In this document: in pieces, positions 44,157-51,804 of the stretch | Layout: each line of letters starts with the position of its first letter | Numbering within the stretch: position 1 is the first letter of the stretch | Source: Micromonospora kangleipakensis | GTDB lineage: Bacteria; Actinomycetota; Actinomycetes; Mycobacteriales; Micromonosporaceae | Assembly (NCBI RefSeq): GCF_004217615.1 | Contig: NZ_SHLD01000001.1 | Span: 3,968,001 to 4,032,000 of the forward strand | Reading direction: 5' to 3' | Length of the DNA: 64,000 nucleotides | Position numbers and translations under genes: made by a program | Notes under the pieces: generated by a model | Seen by the model: only the letters and a program-made list of their open reading frames with translations | What the model was told of the DNA's origin: nothing | The model's database searches: none

Positions 44157-45422
44157 TCAGCGCGCGGCCGCGGCGGGCTCTCGCGCGGTCGGTCCGTCGA
44201 CCGCCAGGTCGGCCAGGTCGCGCAGACCGCGGACGGGGGAGAAGAGCAGGGCCAGTGGGGCCAGCACCGCCGCCGCGGCGAAGGCGAAGAGGGTGACCCG
44301 GGCGCCGACCAGCCCGGCGAGGGTGCCGGCGACCAGCCCGCCGACCGGGATGGCGCCCCAGGAGACGAACCGGACCGTGGCCATCACCCGGGAGAGCAGT
44401 TCCGGTGGGCTCGCGATCTGCCGGTAGGTGCGGGTGGTCACGCTGAGCACCACCACGCCGCCGGCGAAGGCCACGTTGCCCGCTGCGAACGCCAGGTATG
44501 CCTTCCAGCCGACGCCGACCGGGACGAGGAACGCGCCGCCGACGGCGATCAGGCAGGCGACCACGAGGGACCGGGCCGTGCCCCACCGTCCGGTGATCCA
44601 CGGGGTCAGCGTGGCGCCCACCAGCGACCCGACGCCCTCCACGGCCAGCAGCACGCCGACCAGCGCGGCCGGCGCGTGCAGCTCCCGGACCAGGTAGAGC
44701 GGGTAGACCGCGAGTTGGGCGCCGCAGACGAAGTTCACCGCCGTCGCCGTCCACATGGTCGGCCCCATCACGGGGTGGCGGGTCACGTAGCGCCAGCCCT
44801 CGCCGATCATCTCGCGGAGCGGGGGCCACCGGTCCGGGGCGTCGACCCGCCGCGCGGGCAGCGAGCGCAGCAGCGCGGCCGAGACCAGGTAGCTGGCCGC
44901 GTCGACCAGCACCGTCGGCACCGCGCCGAGCGCCTGCACCGCGAGCCCGCCCAGGGACGGGCCGCTGAGCTGGGTGGCGGCGTGCGTGGCCGAGGTGAGG
45001 CTGTTGCGGGCGTGCAACTGCTCCCGACCGACGATGGCCGGCAGGAAGGTGGCGTTGGCGACGTCGAAGAGCACGTTGGCGAAGCTGACGACCAGCGCCA
45101 CGACGACCAGTTGGGCGACGGTCAGCCAGCCCCACCACCAGGCCACGGGGATGGACGCCACCGCGACGGCGCGGGCGAGGTCGGCAGCGACCTGGGCGCC
45201 GCGCAGTGGCAGCCGCTGCACGATGACGCCGGCCGGCAGCCCGATAACCAGCCAGGCGACGTAGCTCGCGGCGGCGATCAGGCCCATCTCGAACGCGGAC
45301 GCGTCGAGCACGGTCAGCGCGGTCAACGGCAGCGCCACCGCGCCGACCGCCGACCCGACCAGGCTGGTCGTGCCGGCGGCCCACCAGCGCCAGAACACTC
45401 CGGCCCCCTGCCTGACGGTCAT
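44157..45422 (-). CDS. MFS exporter (DHA3/enterobactin-exporter-like)
   Basis: The 421-residue protein starts at ATG 45422 (MTVRQGAGVFWRWW). About twelve hydrophobic segments with typical DHA3 features: FWRWWAAGTTSLVGSAVGAV, VSFANVLFDVANATFLPAIV, REQLHARNSLTSATHAATQL, GPSLGG and VRFVSWGAIPVGGLVAGTLA. Family members export macrolides, tetracyclines or siderophores. It is divergent from an HxlR-peroxiredoxin fusion with about 80 bases between the starts, so control by that regulator is likely. Confidence 0.88.
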   Translation of the reverse strand: MTVRQGAGVFWRWWAAGTTSLVGSAVGAVALPLTALTVLDASAFEMGLIAAASYVAWLVIGLPAGVIVQRLPLRGAQVAADLARAVAVASIPVAWWWGWLTVAQLVVVALVVSFANVLFDVANATFLPAIVGREQLHARNSLTSATHAATQLSGPSLGGLAVQALGAVPTVLVDAASYLVSAALLRSLPARRVDAPDRWPPLREMIGEGWRYVTRHPVMGPTMWTATAVNFVCGAQLAVYPLYLVRELHAPAALVGVLLAVEGVGSLVGATLTPWITGRWGTARSLVVACLIAVGGAFLVPVGVGWKAYLAFAAGNVAFAGGVVVLSVTTRTYRQIASPPELLSRVMATVRFVSWGAIPVGGLVAGTLAGLVGARVTLFAFAAAAVLAPLALLFSPVRGLRDLADLAVDGPTAREPAAAAR

Positions 45423-45467
45423 GCCGCCGACCCCCGTTCCCGAGCCAGTGAGTTCCAATCTGAAACG

Positions 45468-45477
45468 GACTATAGTC
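45468..45477. promoter_or_regulatory. palindromic promoter/operator between MFS and HxlR genes
   Basis: GACTATAGTC is a perfect palindrome in an AT-richer pocket. Because of the symmetry it offers a TATAGT -10 box on both strands, so one bound regulator could block both divergent promoters. HxlR-family sites are often symmetric AT-rich motifs of this kind. Confidence 0.5.
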
Positions 45478-45505
45478 GAGTGGTCGGCCGGACGGGAGGT
45501 GGGAT

Positions 45506-46387
45506 GTGAAGCGGACGGATCTCGGCGACGCGGACTGCGGCATCGCCCAGGCCCTCGGTGTGCTCGGCGACTGGTGGACCTTCCTGATCGTCCGCGACAT
45601 CGCCGGCGGCACCACCCGGTTCGACGCGCTGCAGCGCGAGCTCGGCGTCAGCCGGCGGGCCCTCACCGAGCGCCTGGGCGCGCTGGTCGAGCAGGGGGTG
45701 CTGCGGCGCCAGCCGTACTCCGCCCACCCGCCACGCCACGACTACCTGCTCACCCGCAAGGGCGAGGGGCTGCTGCCGGTGCTGATCGCCCTACAGGACT
45801 GGGGAACCCGGCACGTCATGGGCGACGGCGACCTCACCGCCACCGCCGACGCCGACTCCGCCGAGGCCCGCCGGGTGCACCAGCTGGTCGGCCGCCGGCT
45901 CCCGGCGCTGGCGCTGCCCCGGCACGACGCCGGCGAGGAGGCACCGGCCGTCCCCGGCCGGTGGACCGTCCTCTACCTCTTCCCCGGGGCGTTCGCGCCC
46001 GGCGCTCAGGGGCTGCCGCCAGGTTGGGAGGACATCCCCGGCGCCATCGGATGCACCCTCGAATCCCGCACGTACGCCGACCGGCACGACCTCTTCCGCG
46101 CCGCCGACGCCGAGGTACGCGGGGTGAGCACCCAGCGCCCCGACCAGTTGCGGGCGTTCGCCGAGCACGCCCGGCTGCCGTTCCCACTGCTGTCCGACCA
46201 GGACGGCCGGCTCGCCGCCGGTCTGCTCCTGCCGACCTTCCGGGCGGGCGGAGTGGACCGGTTCAAGCGGCTGTCCCTGCTGCTCGATCTGGACGCCGTG
46301 GTGCGCGCGGTGCAGTTCCCGGTCACCGACCCGGCCGGCTCGGTCGACGAGATGCTGGACCTCGTCGGGCGGCAGCGCACCCCCTGA
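45506..46387 (+). CDS. HxlR-type regulator fused to a peroxiredoxin domain
   Basis: The 293-residue protein starts at GTG after GGGAGGTGGGAT. Residues 1-105 are an HxlR winged HTH (GIAQALGVLGDWWTFLIVRD, GVSRRALTERLGALVEQGVL) with a conserved Cys at residue 11, the position used for thiol sensing in YodB/HypR-type HxlR proteins. Residues about 150-290 form a thioredoxin-fold peroxiredoxin: LYLFPGAFAPGAQGLPPGW, then IPGAIGCTLESRTYADRHDL with peroxidatic-type C183, and LPFPLLSDQDGRLAAGLLLP. A DNA-binding protein with a built-in peroxide-reacting domain suggests a redox switch for the divergent exporter. Confidence 0.87.
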   Translation: MKRTDLGDADCGIAQALGVLGDWWTFLIVRDIAGGTTRFDALQRELGVSRRALTERLGALVEQGVLRRQPYSAHPPRHDYLLTRKGEGLLPVLIALQDWGTRHVMGDGDLTATADADSAEARRVHQLVGRRLPALALPRHDAGEEAPAVPGRWTVLYLFPGAFAPGAQGLPPGWEDIPGAIGCTLESRTYADRHDLFRAADAEVRGVSTQRPDQLRAFAEHARLPFPLLSDQDGRLAAGLLLPTFRAGGVDRFKRLSLLLDLDAVVRAVQFPVTDPAGSVDEMLDLVGRQRTP

Positions 46388-46427
46388 ACACGCACCCGGG
46401 GGAGACCTGAACGCGGCCGGTGCGCGG

Positions 46428-46643
46428 TCACGCCGGCACCGGGCCGACCCGGCGGCGGGCGGCGGGCACCACCAGCGGCGTCCCGGTCTCCGGGTCGTCG
46501 ATGACCCGGCCGGGCAGCCCGAACACCTCCTCGACGAGGGCGGCGGTCACCACCCGGCGCGGCTCCCCGGCGGCGACCACCGCGCCGTCGCGCATGGCCA
46601 CCAGGTGGGTGGCGTAGCGGGCGGCCTGGTTGAGGTCGTGCAG
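46428..46643 (-). pseudogene. siderophore ABC transporter ATPase, C-terminal fragment (FepC-like)
   Basis: The last about 70 codons of an iron-siderophore ATPase remain: LHDLNQAARYATHLVAMRDG (H-loop), AVVAAGEPRRVVTAALVEEV and FGLPGRVIDDPETGTPLVVP. Walker A, signature and Walker B are gone. The break point at about 46643 is also the break point of the opposite-strand fepB fragment. Confidence 0.8.
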
Positions 46644-46647
46644 CATG

Positions 46648-47129
46648 TCCCTCGGCGCCGACCTGTCGGCGAAGAAGGTCACCGACGCCCGGGCCCGCTT
46701 CGCCGCCGCCGCCGACCAGGTCCGTGCGGCGGTCAAGGCCAACCCCGGAATCCGGGTGCTGGCGGCCTCCGGCAGCCCCGACCTGTTCTACGTCTCCAAC
46801 CCGAAGGTCAGCACCGACCTGATGTACTTCGTCGAGCTGGGCGTCGACATCGTCGTGCCCACGAAGCTGGAGCAGGGCGACTACTTCGAGGCGCTCAGCT
46901 GGGAGAACGCCGGGAATTTCCCGGCCGACCTGATCCTGCTGGACAACCGCAGCACCGCGTGGCAGGCCGCCGACCTCGGCCGGAAGCCGACCTGGGCGCA
47001 GCTGCCCGCCGTCCGCGCCGGCCAGGTCACCCCCTGGGACGCGGTGCCCCGCTTCTCCTACGCCGGCGCCGCCCCGCTGCTGGAGAACCTCGCCAACGCC
47101 ATCGGGGCGCGAAGACGGTCGGCGGATGA
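46648..47129 (+). pseudogene. siderophore-binding lipoprotein, C-terminal fragment (FepB-like), frameshifted
   Basis: The C-terminal two thirds of a FepB-type binding protein is intact in frame from 46648: LGADLSAKKVTDARARFAAA, SGSPDLFYVSNPKVSTDLMY, ALSWENAGNFPADLILLDNR and PRFSYAGAAPLLENLANAI. Near 47108 one G seems lost; in the next frame the end reads AKTVGG and a TGA that overlaps the ATG of the siderophore-interacting protein gene. So the ancestral fepB-sip pair was translationally coupled. Signal peptide and N-terminal lobe are deleted. Confidence 0.8.
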
Positions 47130-47957
47130 GCACCGCCCTCGCGCCCGCCCCGCCGCGGTACCGCTGCTCCGCGGTCGTCGTCGGCACGCGGCGCGTCGGC
47201 GCCTCGCTGGTCCGGGTCACCCTCGGCGGCGACGGGCTGGCCGGCTTCGCCGGTGGCGGACGGGACCAGAGCGTCCCGCTCTTCCTGCCGCACGCCGGTC
47301 AGCCCGAGCCGGTGCTGCCACCGGAGACGGGCAAGGACTGGTTCGCCGCCTGGCGCGCCATGGATCCCGCCGTCCGCGCGGTGATGCGCTCGTACACCAT
47401 CCGGGAGCACCGCCCGGAGCGGGCCGAGGTGGACATCGACTTCGTCCGCCACGGCGACACCGGCCCGGCGACCCGCTGGGCCGGGCGGGCCCGGCCCGGC
47501 GACCGGGTGGTCCTGCTCGGTCCGGCGGCGCACGACGAGCGCACCGTCCGCTTCCGCCCCGCCCGCCGACACCGACGTGGTGCTGCTGGTCGCCGAGGAG
47601 ACCGCGCTGCCCGCCGTCGAGGGGATCCTGGCCTGGCTGCCGGTGGGCACCCGCGCCCGGGTCCTCGTCGAGGCGCCGGACCCGGCCGACCTGCGGCCGT
47701 TGCCCACGTCGGCCGACGCCGAGGTGACGTGGGTGTTCCGCGCCCAGGGGCGGGCCGCGTTGCTGCCGGGCCTGCGCGCCGTCCCGCTGCCGACCGCGAC
47801 CCCGTACGCCTGGGTCGCCGGCGAGGCGGGGATGGTGCGGGCGGTCCGGCGGCACCTGGTCGGCGAGCGCGGGCTGGACCGCCGGCACGTGACCTTCGCC
47901 GGCTACTGGCGCCGGGGCCTGTCCGAAGAGGAGCTGCGGGCGGCCGCCGGCGGCTAG
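47126..47957 (+). pseudogene. siderophore-interacting protein (ferric-siderophore reductase), one-base frameshift
   Basis: The first frame encodes the FAD domain: RCSAVVVGTRRVGASLVRVT, SYTIREHRPERAEVDIDFV and RPGDRVVLLGPAAHDERTV. At a CCCC run (47557-47560) one extra C shifts the frame; the +1 frame continues perfectly: ADTDVVLLVAEETALPAVEG, AYWVAGEAG-like VAGEAGMVRAVRRHLV and FAGYWRRGLSEEELRAA. Removing one C restores a full-length reductase of about 276 residues that frees iron from imported siderophores. Either a very recent pseudogene or a sequence error. Confidence 0.82.
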
Positions 47958-47973
47958 GAGGTCGTCCCGGCCG

Positions 47974-49425
47974 TCACCCGCCCGCCCGGCCGTTCGGGGG
48001 ACGCTCGGCGGCCAGGGGCAGCAGGACCCGGAAGATCGTCATCCCCGGCGCGGACTCGACCCGGATGTCGCCGCGGTGCTTGCGCACCACGATCCGGTAC
48101 GAGATGTCCAGCCCGAGTCCGGTCCCGGAGCCGACCGGCTTGGTGGTGAAGAACGGCTCGAAGATGCGCGGGCGGATCTCGGGCGGGATGCCCGGGCCGG
48201 TGTCCGCGACCTCCACCATCAGCTGGTCGCCCGCACCTGCGGTACGCAGCGTCAGCACGCCCCGGTCACCCATCGCGCCCAGCGCGTTGTCGATCAGATT
48301 GGTCCAGACCTGGTTCAGCTCGGCCGCGTACGCCGGGACCGGCGGCAGTCCGCGGTCGTACTCCCGGACCACCCGGACGTCGGCGGGGATCTTCGCCTTG
48401 AACATCACCAGGGTGGCGTCCAGCAGGTCGTGCACGTCGACGACCTGGAACGGCGCGCGGTCGAGCTGGGAGTACTGCTTGGCGGCGCCGACCAGGCCGG
48501 AGATCCGGGTGACGGCGTCCCCGATCTCGCGGATCAGCAGCTCGGTGTCCACCGTGTAGGTCAGCCAGCGCACCGCCGACTCCAGGTCCGCCCGGCCCAC
48601 CGCCGGCTGCACCCGGTCCAGCCAGGCGGCGTCCAGTCCGCCGGCGACCAGGGTCGGCGCGAGGTCCCACCCGGCGCGTACCTCGTGCTCGTCCAGCCAG
48701 TCGGCCACCGCGTCCTCCGCGTCGGCGGCGGCCATCGGGGAGAGCTTCGGGGCCGTCGCCACCCGGGCCACCGCCTCCTCCTGCAACTCCACCAGCCGGT
48801 GCAGCGCGCTGCCGTCCAGCCGGCCGTCGGCGATGAGCGCGAGCTTGTGCCGCATCCCGGCGACCCGGTCGCGCAGCACCGCGGTCGCCCGGACGGCCGC
48901 GCCGGCCGGGTTGTTCAGCTCGTGGGTCAGGCCCGCGGAGAGCGAGCCGAGGGCGAGCAGCCGCTCGCGCTCACCCACGATCTTCTGGGTGTCCCGCATG
49001 CCGAAGAACAGCCCCTCCAGCAGGTGCATCGCCATCGGGAACCAGGAGCGCAGGGCGTGCGCGAAGTCCTCCGCGGGCAGGACGAAGAACTCGGCGTCGG
49101 TCACCGCCCGCATGGAGTTGCGGTAGACCTGCTCGACCTGGTCGTCCAGGTACGCCTGGGTCGCGCCGCCGTACACGCCGCGCTGGTCGGTCCGGCTGAC
49201 CTCCACTTCGTCGCCGCCGACCTGCCGGTGCAGGGAGACCGCCCCGCGCAGCAGGACGAAGAAGCACGTCGCGGCCTCGCCCTCGCCGTAGACGACGGTC
49301 CCACCGGCGCGCTGCTCCACCCGTCCGTGCTCGGCCAGCCAGGCGAGCTGGCCGTCGTCGAGGGCCGCGAAGAGGAACAGCGTGCGGAGCTCGTCGGGGG
49401 TGAGCCGGTCGGCCGCGGTGGTCAC
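47974..49425 (-). CDS. histidine kinase with N-terminal cyclic-nucleotide-binding-type domain
   Basis: The 483-residue protein starts at GTG inside the end of the upstream gene (GTGA overlap). Residues about 10-130 form a CAP_ED/cNMP-like domain (VVYGEGEAATCFFVLLRGAV). The kinase core has the H-box SAGLTHELNNPAGAA near residue 167, a long insertion of helices, N-box WTNLIDNALGAMG near 380, ADTGPGIPPEI (G1) and GTGLGLDISYRIV (G2). There is no transmembrane helix, so it is a cytosolic sensor. Its natural partner is the receiver-flavoprotein encoded directly upstream. Confidence 0.9.
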   Translation of the reverse strand: MTTAADRLTPDELRTLFLFAALDDGQLAWLAEHGRVEQRAGGTVVYGEGEAATCFFVLLRGAVSLHRQVGGDEVEVSRTDQRGVYGGATQAYLDDQVEQVYRNSMRAVTDAEFFVLPAEDFAHALRSWFPMAMHLLEGLFFGMRDTQKIVGERERLLALGSLSAGLTHELNNPAGAAVRATAVLRDRVAGMRHKLALIADGRLDGSALHRLVELQEEAVARVATAPKLSPMAAADAEDAVADWLDEHEVRAGWDLAPTLVAGGLDAAWLDRVQPAVGRADLESAVRWLTYTVDTELLIREIGDAVTRISGLVGAAKQYSQLDRAPFQVVDVHDLLDATLVMFKAKIPADVRVVREYDRGLPPVPAYAAELNQVWTNLIDNALGAMGDRGVLTLRTAGAGDQLMVEVADTGPGIPPEIRPRIFEPFFTTKPVGSGTGLGLDISYRIVVRKHRGDIRVESAPGMTIFRVLLPLAAERPPNGRAGG

Positions 49426-51089
49426 TGCGCCTCCAGGTAACGGTGCACGAGGGAGACGGCCATCGCGCCCTCGCCGACAGCCGAGGCGACCCGTTTGACC
49501 GACTGGGCCCGAACGTCGCCCGCGGCGAACACCCCGGGCAGGCTGCTCTCCAGGTGGTACGGGTCGCGGGAGAGCGGCCAGCCGGCGGGGCGTCGGCCGT
49601 CGACGAGGAGGTCGGGGCCGGTGACGATGAAGCCCCGCGGGTCGCGGACCACCAGCCCGTCCAGCCAGTCGGTGCGGGGCTCCGCGCCGATGAAGATGAA
49701 CAGCCAGGACGTCGGCACGGTCCGGGTCCGCCCGGTACGGGCGTCGCAGAGGGTCAGCTCCCGCAGGTGGTCCGCGCCGGCGCCGCCGACCACGGTGGTG
49801 TGCGGGTGCACGGTGATCCGGTCGATCCGCTCCAGCTGGTCGATCAGGTAGCGGGACATCGAGGCGGTGAGGTCGGCGCCCCGGATCAGCAGGTGCACCC
49901 GGGAGGCGTACCGGGAGAAGTGCACCGCGGCCTGGCCGGCCGAGTTGGCCCCGCCGACGATGTAGACGTCCTGGTCGACGCAGCTCGGCGCCTCGGTGGC
50001 GGTGCTGCCGTAGAAGACGCCCCGTCCGGTGAAGTCGGACAACCCGGGCGCGTCGAGCACCCGGTACGACACCCCGGTGGCGAGCACCACCGTGTGGGCG
50101 GCGATCTCGCTGCCGTCGTCGAAGCGCAGCAGCCGGGCCGACCCGGCGGCGCTCAGCCCGACCACCTCGCGGGTGCTCAGCAGCTCGGCGCCGAACTTCG
50201 TCGCCTGCCGCCGGGCCCGGTCGGTGAGCTGGGCGCCGGAGACTCCGTCGGGGAAGCCGAGGTAGTTCTCGATCCGGCTGCTCTGCCCGGCCTGCCCGCC
50301 GGTGGCGCGGCGCTCCACCAGCACCGTCCGCAGCCCTTCCGACGCCCCGTACACGGCGGAGCCGAGTCCGGCGGGGCCGCCGCCGACCACGACCAGGTCG
50401 TAGAAGTCGGCCGCCGGCACCACGGTGAGCCCGGCCAGCGCGGCCAGCTCCGTCTGGGACGGTGCCACCATGGCCTTGCCCTCGGCGGTCACCACCAGCG
50501 GCAGGTCCGCCTCGGTCGCCCCGGCCGCGTCGAGCAGCCGGGCGCCCTCCGGCTCGTCCACCAGCAGCCAGCGGTACGGCACCAGGTTGCGCGCGAGGAA
50601 GTCGCGGACCTTGAACGACGGCGCGGACCACCGGTGCCCGACCACCCGCAGCTCGGCGAGGACAGCGTCGGGGCTGGCTGCCCACGCGTCGAGCAGGTTG
50701 TCCAGCACCGGGTAGAGCTTCTCCTCCGGCGGATGCCACGGCTTGAGCAGGTAGTGGTCGAGGTCGACCACGTTGATCGCATCGATGGCGGCGTCGGTGT
50801 CCGCATACGCGGTGAGCAGCACCCGGCGGGCGGCCGGGAAGATGTCCATGGCCGCCTCGAGGAACTCGATACCGGTCATCTCGGGCATGCGGTGGTCGGC
50901 CAGCAGCAGCGCCACCTGCTCGCCGCGTAGCTTGATCTCGCGCAGCGCGTCCAGCGCCTCCGGCCCGGAGTTCGCGCGGACCACGCGGTAGCGGTCACCG
51001 TACCGCCGGCGGACGTCCCGGGCGACCGCCCGGGACACCACCGGATCGTCGTCAACGGTCAGGATCGCCGGGTTCGCCATGGCGCCCAT
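49422..51089 (-). CDS. response-regulator receiver fused to thioredoxin-reductase-like flavoprotein
   Basis: The 555-residue protein has a CheY-type receiver at about 5-130 (LTVDDDP, phospho-Asp in LLADHRMPEMTG, Lys in YLLKPW). A linker region (about 135-220) follows, then a two-dinucleotide-fold flavoprotein: VVVGGGPAGLGSAVYGASEG near 230 (FAD) and VYIVGGANSAGQAAVHFSRY near 380 (NAD(P)), GVFAAGDVRAQSVKRVASAV near 520. Where thioredoxin reductase has CxxC before the NADPH domain, this protein has VFYGSTATEAPSCVDQD with a single Cys, so it cannot be a normal disulfide reductase. It overlaps the kinase gene by 4 bases. Confidence 0.9.
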   Translation of the reverse strand: MGAMANPAILTVDDDPVVSRAVARDVRRRYGDRYRVVRANSGPEALDALREIKLRGEQVALLLADHRMPEMTGIEFLEAAMDIFPAARRVLLTAYADTDAAIDAINVVDLDHYLLKPWHPPEEKLYPVLDNLLDAWAASPDAVLAELRVVGHRWSAPSFKVRDFLARNLVPYRWLLVDEPEGARLLDAAGATEADLPLVVTAEGKAMVAPSQTELAALAGLTVVPAADFYDLVVVGGGPAGLGSAVYGASEGLRTVLVERRATGGQAGQSSRIENYLGFPDGVSGAQLTDRARRQATKFGAELLSTREVVGLSAAGSARLLRFDDGSEIAAHTVVLATGVSYRVLDAPGLSDFTGRGVFYGSTATEAPSCVDQDVYIVGGANSAGQAAVHFSRYASRVHLLIRGADLTASMSRYLIDQLERIDRITVHPHTTVVGGAGADHLRELTLCDARTGRTRTVPTSWLFIFIGAEPRTDWLDGLVVRDPRGFIVTGPDLLVDGRRPAGWPLSRDPYHLESSLPGVFAAGDVRAQSVKRVASAVGEGAMAVSLVHRYLEAQ

Positions 51090-51252
51090 GAAACCACCTC
51101 GCCCGCGGCGGGTGAACGGGGTTGCGACGGGAGTCCCAGCTTTGGCCCTTCGGGCACGAGCCGTGACCTGGGTCGGCCGTGCGGTGCCCAGCCGGGAAAG
51201 TGACTAACATCGGCAGCGGAGTAACACCGCGCCACCCCTTGGGAGGTCCCCC

Positions 51253-51717
51253 ATGAGCGCCGATGCCGGTAGCGACGAGGTGCAGCAGTACGACGACATC
51301 GAGGACGAGGGCGTTCTCGACGGCTCCGACACCCTCGAGGACGGTGTCGGGGACCCGCTCGACGTCGGGATCGTCGCGACCGATCGCTGGTCGGGCGCCA
51401 ACCGCTTCGGCACGACCGCCGCAGAGGAGCACGCGGGCGAGTCGCTCGCCCAGCGGCTCGCCGAGGAGGAGCCCGACATCACCTCCGACAACGATCCCGC
51501 GCCCTACGCCGACGAGGACGAACTGACCCGGCGGGGATTCGACCGCGACCTGCGCGCCGGGCGGCTCGTCGACAGCAACGACGGGTTCGGCGAGGATGTC
51601 GAGGCGGGCTCCGTCGCCCGGGAGGTCGGCATCGACGGCGGTGGCGCCAGCGCCGAGGAGGCCGCGGTGCACGTCATCGATCAGCCCTATGCCGAGTCGG
51701 AGACGCCGCTGTGGTGA
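51253..51717 (+). CDS. DUF5709 protein
   Basis: The 154-residue, very acidic protein matches actinobacterial DUF5709: DDIEDEGVLDGSDTLEDGVG, DPLDVGIVATDRWSGANRFG, ESLAQRLAEEEPDI, RAGRLVD, SAEEAAVHVI. ATG follows GGGAGGT. Low complexity and high charge suggest a soluble, partly disordered protein. Function unknown. It diverges from the receiver-flavoprotein gene. Confidence 0.88.
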   Translation: MSADAGSDEVQQYDDIEDEGVLDGSDTLEDGVGDPLDVGIVATDRWSGANRFGTTAAEEHAGESLAQRLAEEEPDITSDNDPAPYADEDELTRRGFDRDLRAGRLVDSNDGFGEDVEAGSVAREVGIDGGGASAEEAAVHVIDQPYAESETPLW

Positions 51718-51750
51718 ACGGCCGGTAGCCGCCGGTCGCGGCTTCCGCTA

Positions 51751-51790
51751 GGTCACCCCGTCCAGGGCTGAGGGCCCGGACAGGGTGACC
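51751..51790. terminator. bidirectional terminator hairpin
   Basis: Outer stem GGTCACCC/GGGTGACC, then GTCC/GGAC and GGGC/GCCC, with one bulge. It lies between the convergent DUF5709 (ends 51717) and beta-helix (ends 51805) genes. Confidence 0.75.
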
Positions 51791-51804
51791 CACCGGACGC
51801 CGAC

